This document shows, piece after piece, positions 23,675-34,247 of a DNA stretch of 64,000 nucleotides. The stretch covers positions 124,001 to 188,000 of the forward strand of contig VZRZ01005953.1 of the NCBI GenBank assembly GCA_013398175.1. Reading direction: 5' to 3'. Position numbers and translations under genes: made by a program. The stretch is from Climacteris rufus. Lineage: Eukaryota > Chordata > Aves > Passeriformes > Climacteridae. Position 1 is the first letter of the stretch. Each line of letters opens with the position of its first letter. The notes beneath the pieces are model-generated. The model was not told where the DNA came from and searched no databases. It saw only the letters and a program-made list of their open reading frames with translations.

Positions 23675-25110
23675 AAAGAAAAATCACATTAATGTCAGTG
23701 AAGCACTCCAGATTGTGACACTAACATCCCTCACTGACACTATAGATCTCAGGACCATGAGAAGCAGTAGAACAGTAGGAACCAGGAAAATACATGGTGT
23801 CTGATAAGGTTTAAAATATATTTTCATTGATGCAGTGATGCTTCCAACTGTGCTAATGGAGACGGCTATATTGTGGTAGTAGAGTACTTCTCTTGGAATT
23901 TCATCCTACAATTCAATCAACACTGAAGTTTTTATAAGCATTTACATCCACAGAATGAGATTATTTGCAAGGCTGCTCAACATCTGCAGATCAAGTTTCA
24001 TATGGTATTTCATAAAATAGCTAGGAGAGGACTACTACTACTGCATTTTGTCTATTTTCCTTTCTAAATTCAGACTGTCTTTTGGCTCAATTTAGGCCTT
24101 AATGTAAGGGAAAATAGCTGAATTTCAACAAAACATGTTGGAAATGTATGAGAAGTAATAAATCTTATATATATGACTGACTGGTCTAAACTGTTTCTTC
24201 AATTCAGTAGTACCTTGTGTTACAACAGATTATGGTGAAAGTGCTATAAGCAATTTTCTATGTTTCTAGCAATATAGCTGAAGAAATATTTCAAACCCCA
24301 CCGTTTCTTTCCAAGGAGCAATTTATTTTCCAGATTACAGATTAAGTCAGTATTCACTAAGTTCTAAAGCTATTTTGTCTCAATTGTAACACATTGCTAA
24401 GGTAGACCTGTCAAATAAAAAATGCTCAGATGAAAGGTAAACATCCTAGAAGTATGTATTCACAACAATTAAAGCAGGTGATGTTACTCATTTACATGCC
24501 ATGCATGACATCCAAGTAGCACTAAACTTGTATTTTTCTGTTATTTGAATGCATAAGAACCTCATCTACTTCTGCCTGAAGAATTCAATACTGAACAGTA
24601 AAGTCCACGCAAAATTCTGGTGCCTCTTTTTCTACAAAGCTCATATTTAATATTTGAAATACCATTCACATGTGCATTAGTGATATTTGTGCTTTTGTTA
24701 GCCTAGGTTCCAGGAATTCAGGTTTAGTTAGATATGTCTTCCAGTCAAGCCTGGAATTATCTTGTGTTTGCCTGAACTTACAGTGCAATCAATGAGACAG
24801 GAATACAGATAATCAAGAGTAGGGGAAAAAACAGGAACAAAACAACAGTGCTTTGGAATTTTGTAACTTGACATCAGTATTGTGAAAAGCAAGTGTCAGT
24901 CAGTGATTTCTGTTAGATAAAAGAGGAGGTAGTGCCATTTGTTGAAAAGCACTTAAAACAGGATTCAATATATGAAGACTTGAAATCTACTGTAAGGCTA
25001 CACCTTGTTGGGTTTATTTATGAGACAGAAAATAAATTTAAAACTTGACAATTAAGTCAATTAAGTTACCCTATTAATATTAGTTTAAATATGGAGTATT
25101 TAAGAGGGTT

Positions 25111-25136
25111 AAAACAAAACAAACAAACAAACAAAA
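25111..25136. repeat. (AAAC)n simple repeat
   Basis: About six AAAC units in the intron, no flanking retroelement recognised. Confidence 0.85.
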
Positions 25137-26389
25137 ATCCAAAGAAACCCACACCAGTATTTTGGAACAATTTAGAATTATTCTTTACCTTTCTGCCGTG
25201 CATAGAAGCAAAAGTCACTATTCCCATTCACACAGGAAGGTAATTATAGAATACTATAAATTAATTTACAATATTTTTGTGGTTTAAATGAGTAATAACA
25301 TTATAGACTATATGATAATGCAATATTTCTTTCCAGCATATAATGAAAATAACTTGTCTAGAACCAATATTTTTCACTATTGTTTCCACCCAATTAAGAG
25401 CTAAGCTCAGCTTTATCTGTGTGAAATATATATCTACCCTGTTATGTATTAACTAAGCAATGATATTTTAAATAACCAGAAATTGCATATTTAGTTACTA
25501 CATAAAATCAAATTCATTATGTGACTGTGAGAATAAGTTGCTGGCTAGGTAAGGAGACTATAGCACATACATCTTAAATATGCTGGGCAGTAACCTTAGA
25601 ACTGTTTACAATTTTTTTGTTAATTTACAAGGTTGTAAATTCTGCCAGCAGCTACATTTATTTTACAAATTCTTTTTCGATTGACATTTTGCCTGATATT
25701 TTGACAGTTCCATGCTATCTAGTATAATATTGTATTATAACAGAAGAAAGTTAGCCTAGGGACTGCCCCTGCATATCCTATCTTGGCGCAAAGTAGCACT
25801 TTCAGTCCCTAAAGAAAACTAAGGCATTTTTATTATCACTTGCATATGATCTAGCACAATCTGAAAACTCAAATATTGGTAAAATTAAGCAGTAGTACTG
25901 CATAAGGCCACCAAAAGGGTAAACCAAAGAAATTTTTGGCCATGAAACCTTGAAAAGTCTTTAGGTACAATCTCTGCTTTTAAAAACTGATTTCATTTTG
26001 TAAATCTGTTCAAATTTCACTCAACCGTTTCTTGCATTTCTAGCAAGCTGCAGTTTTAATTCTCCTGCTACTAGACAGGCACCTCATACAACTGCAGAGC
26101 TGCTATATAATCTTCTGTCCATTCCTCTTCATATGCCTGGAGCTTTCAGCCCTGACACCAAACACAGATGTCACAGGATAGATTAAGCTCTTTGTTCACA
26201 AGGTTCCTAGCAAATTATAAGGTGCATTTTTGCATCCCTAAACCATTCAGTCATGAAAACAAGTCACTGACCTCACTGTTTTGTGTGAATCAGAAAATCA
26301 GAAGTTCAAAATCATTTTCAATTTCACAATTCTTTTTCCAACAGAAACATATGCAAGCACCAGTTGCCACAACACAGCCTTGTACAAAA

Positions 26390-26945
26390 TGTGGCAAATA
26401 ACCTCCTGGGATGCATCAGGCAGAGCACTGAAATCAAGTCAAGGGAAGTGCTTCTTCCCCTCTGCTCAGCCCTGGTGAGGCACAGGTCCAGGTGAGGCTG
26501 GGTCCAGTGCTGGACTCACCAGTGCAAGACAGACAAGGACAATACTATGCTGAGTCCTGTGATCGGCCTCAAAGGTCATTAAGGGACTATAGCATCTGGA
26601 GCACAAGGAGTAGCTGAAAGAGCTGGGGTTATCCAGCCAGCAAAAAAAAAATCCCTAGGGGCAGGACAAGCAACAGAGACAGACTTTTTTTCAGTGGTGC
26701 CCAGTGACAGGACAAGAGAAAATAAATTGAAACATAGGAAAGTATCTTTAAAACTAAGAAAAAAGTGTTCATTTTCACTGCAAGGTGATCGACCTGGAAC
26801 AGGTTGCTCAGAGAGAATTGAGTCTCTATCCCTTCAAATATCAAAGCCACCTAGACACAGCCCTGACAAACCTATTCTAGCTGACTCTGCTTTGAGAAGG
26901 GAGCTGGACTGAAAGTTCTCCTAACAGGTCTGTGACTCTGCCATT
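26390..26945 (+). mobile_element. Old degraded CR1 LINE fragment
   Basis: Weak but ordered similarity to the CR1 3' region: 'ggtgaggcacaggtcc' near 26475, a 'gctgaaagagctggggtta' block near 26612, GACCTGGAACAGGTTGCTCA near 26790 and a decayed tail TGTGACTCTGCCATTC at about 26945. More diverged than the other copies. Confidence 0.65.
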
Positions 26946-27345
26946 CATTTGTGGTTCCAAATGTATCAACAGAATTCCTCTCAGGAAAAATAGTCTGGTT
27001 TTTAAAGTGGGTTTACACCAGCAGTTTGGCACACAGTATACACATTTTTGAGGAGAAAAAGCCTATCTGATAAACTGTAGGGAGCACGTATATATTGGTG
27101 GGAGATACTGAAAATCTTCAAGATGAAGTCAAGCAGAACTCAAACATCAGTTTTTCATGTAGTGCATTGCTTATAGGGAGGCACGGTCAGTGTAATCCAA
27201 CAGATAGAAATAAGGAAACACAACAACACAGCAGCAAACAGCTCTTACACAAGCAGTTTCTGAACATCTAATCAGAAATTTCTAGACTTTGAGGTAGTAT
27301 AAAATTATTTAAATATGCAAGTAAATTTTAAAAAGTATACTCTAC

Positions 27346-27419
27346 CTGATAGCCAAATGTATTGTTTTGCGACCCATGCCTTGGAACCCCTGGATTTTCA
27401 CATGCTGTACGAGTAGGTT
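27346..27419 (-). CDS. CSMD3: CSMD3 exon w10: first half of split sushi S10
   Basis: 74 nt: 2 nt completing a Glu codon plus 24 codons, phase 1 in and phase 0 out. It encodes PTRTACENPGVPRHGSQNNT and FGYQ: Cys1 and the N-terminal strand of a sushi domain, with an NNT glycosylation sequon. The rest is in w11 (FGYQ|VGNVVQFHC). Acceptor TTTTTTTAG, donor GTAGAG, which lacks a consensus A at +4. Only 260 bp of intron separate it from w9, the smallest gap in the gene. Confidence 0.95.
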
Positions 27420-27679
27420 CTAAAAAAAAAATTGCAATAAATTAAAGATAAAAAAAATTTACAGTATTTTAATTAAATACATGAATATATAATGAAATTA
27501 AACTTCTTCAACAACATGCAATAAGTAAATCGCAGAGACAAAAATAACGTGATTTGATTCTTAGAGAATATAGAATAACACAAGGATAATTCAAAATAAC
27601 TGAAAAATCCTAGACTGACTTAGCAAAATGAGAAATAATAAGCATTTCAAGAAATTTCATTACATGGGCATAAGCATAC

Positions 27680-27853
27680 CTATACATCGAGGAGAAGAAC
27701 CACTCCATGTTCCATCCGCCTGGCAAATCCTGTTGCTGGAACCAACCAAAATAAAAGGAGGAGTGCAACTGAAAGAGACTTCTGACTGATAGATGAAGCT
27801 TTTTCCTTCTCTTTTCCCTTGAGCAGGTACTCCAGGGTCGCCACAAAACTTTG
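27680..27853 (-). CDS. CSMD3: CSMD3 exon w9: sushi domain S9
   Basis: 174 nt, phase 1 to phase 1. Framework: FCGDPGVPAQG (Cys1), SFSCTPPFILVGSS (Cys2), RICQADGTWSG (Cys3, Trp) and SSPRC (Cys4). After Cys2 the usual x-x-G-[YF] is PPF, a Pro in place of the common Gly. No N-glycosylation sequon. Acceptor TTTTTCACAG, donor GTATGC. Confidence 0.96.
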   Translation of the reverse strand, partial: QSFVATLEYLLKGKEKEKASSISQKSLSVALLLLFWLVPATGFARRMEHGVVLLLDV

Positions 27854-29739
27854 CTGTGAAAAAAGACATGAAAGAAATGGAATGAGTAATTTATTTTAAA
27901 AAATAAAAATAACACTTAGTTGAACTAAGTCAAGACATTACTCCAAATTTTATATCTATTTCATTAAACATACATCAAATATGGGAACATTTAATAGGAA
28001 TTCAGAGAGACTAGAGATCCAATATTTAGTCTGCCAGATTGTAGTAGTTCTGATAGTTGTTCAAAATTACTACATACTTTGCTTAGTCAGTACCTGACAT
28101 GGTAATAAAACAAGTTGACAACTTATTTTATTAAGGTACAAATATCCACAGTTCACCTCTGCCCCAAACCACATCAATGTGTAAATCTATAGAGAGCAAT
28201 CAAAGAGTGTATCAAACGTTCATGTCAATCTCCTCTTCTCTGCTGATTCTGCCACCTACTCAGTGCTCAACATTTTTGTATGATTAAAGGACTTGTCAGA
28301 TAGATTTTAGGAATCATAAAGTCCTGCTTCCTCATCCTTCAATGAAAGGTAAGATTTGGTATGTACAGAAGAACCATACTTGAAACTTAGAACAGCTAAC
28401 TAAAAAAGCCCAAAAAAACATAATAAAGAAACTCCAAAAGCAATCTAGAAGTCAAGTACTAATAAACTGTTATTAGACAGGATAAATTTCACCAATTGAA
28501 ATCTGTCCTTAAATTGATATTTTTATTTTATGTCTAGCACCTTAAGATTTCTTATGTCTATAGCATATCATAACCTAGTAAATGCACTGCTGGCAAATTC
28601 ATTGGCCTTCTTCTGCAGTATAAAATACTGAATATTTTCAGAAGCTGGATTTTGAATCATTGACCCAGGAAATTAAATCAGCTGTGGTAAACCCTGTGTC
28701 ATCAGACTATATTATTCCCTGACACATCATGAATTCCAATATTGTGTAGCCCAATTTCATATCAAACAGAAAATGCTGTAATAATAATAATTAAAAACCC
28801 TAACCCATACGTGTTCAATGACATGTTTCTAAACAGACACGCTGTACAGACAATGGAATTTTGTGCTCCATCTTTCTCATCCACAAACAAAATTTAAATT
28901 ACACCTGTCAAACGACAACCTCCAAAATGTATGTGCAATGTCTCTATCTTTGTCACCCATGTTTTAAGCTTTCCAAAGGACCTGCTCACATGAAATGTTC
29001 CTGCTCTCTGCTTCTCACTACAGACACTGACTGTATGGGAAATCCATTCATGCACACACTGGTGAAGAAAAATGGCTTAATCTCTAACATGACAGAAATG
29101 TATACAATTTCATCACTTTAAGTGAAACTCTGCAGAATTATGGGCCAAATTCTGAAAAGATCTATGGATTTGAGTTAGTGCCAAGTAGTGTACGAGTAGT
29201 GTACTTTGTTGTGTGAATAACAGATCATGGTTGTTATGCTTTCACTGGAAAGTTCTGTGTCCTAATTCGAAAATACATTAAAAATTTACAAATTTTTAAC
29301 ACAGGGGCTTGAAATTGACTCCTAGCAGTTCTCTGCACCAACAAAGTAACAACAACTCTGAAGGGAAAAACAATTCTCACATTCAAAAATGCAGTTTGGG
29401 TAAATTTATTCATTTTCTCTAAAACTAAGTAAACTCCACCGCTTAGTTGTCACTCAAGCTGACCTAGTCATTGAATATCTGCCTCTTACACAGGTAACTG
29501 TGGAAACCAAGTGTCATGGTAAAACACAGCAGTTTTCCTCTGATATTAGAACACAGGATTACAGAACAAAATAAAGTTGCAGTGAACTGGAAGCTCTATG
29601 AGTGCTCCCGCTCCCAATGGAAATATTTTCCTAAGGACTCTGAGGGCCTTTAACAGGACCATGGAGTTCTGGCACTGAGGCTAGTTTCATTCTTAGAAGA
29701 AATTTAACTGATTAACAGCACAGTTTCCTGTTAGTGTCT

Positions 29740-30675
29740 GATGGCAGCAGTGAGCATACCTGTCGAAGATGTGCCCAGGTAGAAGAGATGCCCAGCCTGG
29801 TAATTGAGCTTCATGAGGAGGCATTCAGGCTGAGGAGCATTAGACAAGGAGATTGACTGATGCCATCATATTATACCATTCCTGAGATGGATATACCAGC
29901 CAACCTTGACACAAGAAACAAAGGACCCCCTACCCTGTCACCACCAGGCAGGAGGGGGTCTAAGCAATGAGGGGAAATGGAAGTAGGTTACTATGTGGGG
30001 TGGACAGACAAATCCCTTCCCAGCTGCCCCATCTTCCCAGGTGCCCTTATTCAAGAGATATGAGACCTGGTATCGAAACTGGATGGAAGGGCAACTGAAG
30101 ACAATCTTTCTGGGACTAGAGTGCAAGATAACCTGTCTCCTGCATCATGACCACCTCTGTCAAATAAAAAAGAAGGGTAGTTTTCATAGGTGAATTCCTT
30201 CTGAGGGGAACTGAGGACCCAATATAACAAATGGACCTTACCCCTAGGGAAGACTGTGGCCTCCCTGGGACCTGAGTAAGGGACATTACTAGAATACTCT
30301 ACAGTCTGGTACAAGCCTCTGATTAATATCTGATGTTCTTTATGTCCGCAGCAATGAGGTAGCATAGAGAAGTTAAAGGGTGATAAAAAGAGATTTGAGG
30401 GCCTTAGAGCAATTGTTTGAAGGATCAGGAAGGAACAGGCAGACCCAACTGATTAACAGATGGCTCTGAAGATGGTTTCATCAGAGGAACTTTGGGTTTT
30501 TTGATCATAGTATGGTCTATACAACACCAGGTCTACTGCTACCCAGTGGGATGAACCTTTCTCAGAAAAGGAACAGAATTCTTCTGCAGAAGTTAGCAGG
30601 ATGGACCAGCAGAGCTGGAAGAGGGAAAGGCACAAAAGCAGGTTCACCAATGATAAACAATGGGATGGTACAACA
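29740..30675 (+). mobile_element. CR1 LINE, 5' part with ORF1 (esterase-like) relic
   Basis: This matches my memory of the avian CR1 ORF1 region: a coiled-coil-like start (GGTAGAAGAGATGCCCAGCC near 29778), 'aggtgcccttattcaagag' near 30040, the AAAAAAGAAGGGTAGTTTTC block near 30167 that precedes the SGNH-esterase motif (now broken: EFLLRGTED instead of VGDSLLRGTE), and 'actttgggttttttgatcat' near 30489. Stops and frameshifts disable it. It continues after the LTR, in the same orientation, at 31132. Confidence 0.7.
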
Positions 30676-30679
30676 AAGT

Positions 30680-31131
30680 CTGAGTGCTAGTATTCTCCAG
30701 TTCAGTGCTCTCACCAAGAATCCCCAAGCTCCCTTTTGCGTTCCCCTGGTTTTCCCCTTCCCCTTCCCACTGTGTCAGGCAGGAGTTGAGAATTGCAGGC
30801 ACAAAGGCAAAGATCATGGATTAACATAAGAAAAATTTACTGGAAACAGCAATGAGTTAAGAAAATGAATAGAAACAGCAACAATATTAATAACAAAAGT
30901 GTACAAAACAGAGGGTGATATACACGCAAAACATTTCCCACAGAGCCCAACCCAACCTGACCACAGTCATGTTTTTCTGACTGGAAGGATTGCCCTTCCC
31001 CTCTAAAGTGGGAGTTTCTTTCCCCCATCCAAAGCAATGACATGTGGTGCTATGGAATAACATCTGGGCCTTAGCCATGCCCCCTCCCAGGTACTTCAAA
31101 AAATTAACCTTTCCTGGCCTAAACCAGGACA
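30680..31131 (-). mobile_element. ERVL-type avian LTR nested in CR1
   Basis: Read on the minus strand it starts TGTCCTGGTTTAGGCCAG at 31131, then TTAATTTTTTGAAGTACCTG, GGGAGGGGGCATGGC, TATTCCATAGCACCACATGTC, a TTGTTATTAATATTGTTGC block and 'cttatgttaatccatgatc'. This order matches an avian ERVL-class LTR that I know, with an internal deletion. The left end is not clear and no target duplication was found. Old and partial. Confidence 0.7.
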
Positions 31132-32290
31132 TTATGGCATGTTATGGGCCTTTGGTGAAGATTAAAGGACACACAAACCATGCAGATGTTGTCACAGGAA
31201 TCTACTGTAGGACACATGGACAGGATGTCAACACTGGCAAATTATTCTTCAGTGAACAAAGGGAGACCTCTAAATCAAGTGCCATTTTCTTTTTTGGGGA
31301 CTTCATTTTGCCAGATGTTAACTGCATACCACACAGCTGGTACAAACAGGTCTAAAAGAGTCCTAAACCACCTGGACTGAGAGGTATACTAAGTACGTTT
31401 GCTGATAACACTAAATTGGGAGAACCTGTTGACTCACTTGAAGGCATCTATGCCCTGCAGAAAGACCTAGACAAATCAGAGGACTGGGCAGTCACCCATC
31501 ACATGAAGTTTAACAACAGCAAGTACTGATTCTGAACCTGGAACAGGACAACCCTGGATGTACATCCAGAATGGGAAAATGCTGCTGGAGATCAGCACTG
31601 CAGAATGGGACTTGGGTGTCCTGGTTGGTGGCAAGTTTAATACAAGTCAACAGTGCCCTGGCAGCCAGGAGGGTCAACCGTGTCCTGGGGGGCATCAGGC
31701 TCAGCATCACCAGCCAGGCAAGGGAAGGGATTGTCCCGCTCTGCTCTGCATTGGGGCAGCCTCACCTTGAGTCCTGTGTGTAGTTTTGGGTGGAACAATA
31801 TAAGAAGGATATAAAACTATTAGAGAGCATTCAAACAAGGACAACAAAGACAGTTAGGGGCCTAGAGAGGAAGCCGCATGAAGAGTGGCTGAGGTCACTC
31901 GGATTGTTCAGCCTAGTAGAGAAGACACCGTGGCGAGACTGTATCATGGTCTACAGCTTCTTCATGAGGGGAAGCAAAGGGAGAGGCACTGATCTGTTCT
32001 CTGTGGTGACCACTGACAGGACCCAAGGGAATTGGCATGAAGATGTGTCAGGAAGGTTTAGGTTGCATATCAATAAATGTTTCTTCACCCAGAGGGTGGT
32101 TGAGCAGTGGAACAGGTTCCCCAGGGAAGTGGTCACAGCACCAAGCCTGACAGGGTTTAAGAAATGTATGGACAATGCTCTCAGGTACATGTCGACTCTG
32201 AGCTGTTCCATGCTGGGCCAGGAGTTGGACCTCGATGATCATTATGCATCCCCTTCAATTCATTATATTCTATGACAATTCTATGATTCT
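31132..32290 (+). mobile_element. CR1 LINE, 3' part with endonuclease and RT relics
   Basis: It begins after the nested LTR. An endonuclease-like phrase, FGDFILPDVN, lies near 31298. The sequence then jumps to the RT thumb (STFADNTKLGEPVDSLEG near 31395), so most of the RT is deleted. The C-terminal region is well kept: YKKDIKLLESIQTRTTK near 31798, GRFRLHINKCFFTQRVVEQW near 32053 and NRFPREVVTAPSL near 32120. It ends TCTATGATTCT at 32290. Its 161-codon open frame (31790-32275) is a relic, not a gene. Confidence 0.9.
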
Positions 32291-34073
32291 AAGTTATATC
32301 TGCAGTTAGGAATTTTCTGGCACAGGTCTACATTTTTGCCATCTCTTGCCAAGTTTACAAAGCCAGCAGTCCTTTACTGAAATTATTGCACAAGTAATTG
32401 AGCAAACAAATTTCCCAGGTCATAGATGACAAATACTCAATCAAGGACACAGCCATATTCCATTCTGAATAACTTTTCCATGTTATAACTATACCTTGCA
32501 TATCTACAGCTCCAGGCTCTATGGAACCAAGCTGGGAATTAAATTTCTGATGTCAAGAACTGCTTAAAGATTGCTTACTGAGAATGACTTTCACCAGCTC
32601 CCTCTCATTTCTGCCAGATGGCAACTAGCTTAAGCACTTTGACAAGCACTGGCTGCCAATTGTTTTCTCTTGCAAGCCAATGGGTAACCATTGCACATCA
32701 ACAACATTCAGTTAATGTAATCTCTGCATGAAGCAGCCTTTAATTCCCAGGCAGCTGCATTCTGTGCTAAACATACCTTTTAAAAAGTTTAAAGGTAGAG
32801 CCCACTTTTACAGAGTATGTTGCAGTATTGATTATTGCAACCTTAAAAATTACAAATAGCTTGTGGTATCCAAAAATGAATGAAGGACTCCATATTTCAA
32901 TCAAGAACAAATCATAAAAATATTTTTTCCTAGACTCTGATGTTCATAATAGAGTGGATTCTAGAAGAGCTCTGCATAGAGAACTTAAGCAACAAATAGT
33001 GGTCTTGTTTTTCTTCCAGAAACAATACCTTTCATCATGTTCCACCTCTGGCACAAAGAGTAAGAAACTGTTGTTGATGATATGAGAATATAAGTATGGA
33101 CAAAAAGGAAAAGAAAATATGATCTATTTGATATTATTTCATAGTAGTAGATATAGTCAAAACACAAAACATTTTTGACATGGACAGATGAAGAATTTAA
33201 AAACTAGTAAAAAAACAAAGTGCATTCTGCAACATTTAGCAAGCTAGCTGGCAAGCACAGCTACTTGGCAAGTTTGAATTAAATTTCAGAAACTGTAAAG
33301 CCATGATTATGATATTATCCTCTTCCAGTTAGATAGACTCCTTTCTCAAGACCATTACAGAGTGGTATAGCTATTCTACAAATAACTGCAAAGCCTTGTT
33401 CTTCAATGCAATCAACTAAATACCTCTCAGAAGAATCACAACCACTTTAAAAAAAATTTAAACGAGTGGAATTTGATGTTGTAATGAAACTTGCAGCAAC
33501 ATAAAAATACATCAATGTTATAAGTCAGATTAACAAAATTTACTGCATAAAATATAAAACTTAATTTAGTGTAGGGGGAAAAACAGACAATTCTTACTGA
33601 ATCACCCGGGGCCTAGTCAACATCAAAGGCAGAAAAATTTCTCTGTGACATCACAGAAAGCTTAGGATGAGTAATGAGGGAAAAAAATAGATTATAATGA
33701 AAGTTACCCTATCATACATGTAGCTGGATCTGAAAACAAGACAGCACCTATTCATCTTGAATTGCCTTGGATTATGTTGTACACATTGCCTGTAACAAAT
33801 TTTTTGTGTGTTTGTGTCTAAGGTCTCCTATATTATCACACAAGGTTTACAGACATTCCTATTAATTTCTCAATCTACTATTTACATTAATATTTTGGAA
33901 AATTTTAGAAATCTTTAGAAGTATTGTAATTGTCCCAGGTTTGAAATTAATTGAACCACTGGGGGAGGGAGGGGTAATAAGGGACTGAGAGGAAAAAAAA
34001 ATCATGCAAACTTTAAAGAGGAAAAAACACTATAGTTTAACAGCAAAATACAAACTATAATGCAAATACATAC

Positions 34074-34247
34074 GTAAGCACTGAGGTACTTCACCACTCC
34101 ATGTTCCGTTCCCAACGCAAGTTAAAACAGCAGGAAAAGAGAGTTCATATCCTGGAGAGCAGACATAGCTAATGCTAAATCCCCAGTCTAAGTTTGTTCC
34201 TTCCAACCTTCCATTAGAGATCTGCGGAGGAGTTGGGCAGGTAACAG
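34074..34247 (-). CDS. CSMD3: CSMD3 exon w8: sushi domain S8
   Basis: 174 nt, phase 1 to phase 1. Framework: VTCPTPPQISNG (Cys1, the P-x-x-x-NG form rather than the C-G-x-PG form of most neighbours), SYVCSPGYELSF (Cys2), VLTCVGNGTWSG (Cys3, Trp) and EVPQC (Cys4). One NGT sequon. Acceptor ATTTTTGCAG, donor GTATGT. Confidence 0.96.

Larger units (their letters stand above)
19284..27345 (-). other. Intron w10-w11 (splits a sushi domain)
   Basis: 8.1 kb, the longest intron fully inside the window, and the only phase-0 intron inside a sushi domain. It holds an unclassified richer patch with a small palindrome at 19550-19568, a CR1 at about 20825-21989, an inverted repeat at 22191-22255, a CTCF-like site at 22276-22291, a hairpin at 23401-23433, an assembly gap and a degraded CR1 at about 26390-26945. 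Confidence 0.85.
27854..34073 (-). other. Intron w8-w9
   Basis: 6.2 kb. The right half is unique AT-rich sequence. The left-centre is a CR1 copy (about 29740-32290) split by a nested ERVL-type LTR. No other feature was recognised in 27854-29740 or 32291-34073. Confidence 0.85.

Noticed and set aside
23445..23804. Open frames running through the N run
   Set aside because: Artefacts of translating undefined bases.
28861..29121. 86-codon Cys-containing plus-strand frame
   Set aside because: The cysteine spacing does not fit any domain, and there is no exon context on this strand.
31790..32275. 161-codon open frame that looks like a protein gene
   Set aside because: It is the C-terminal part of the CR1 ORF2 polyprotein, cut off from any start or catalytic core, so it is listed as a transposon relic.
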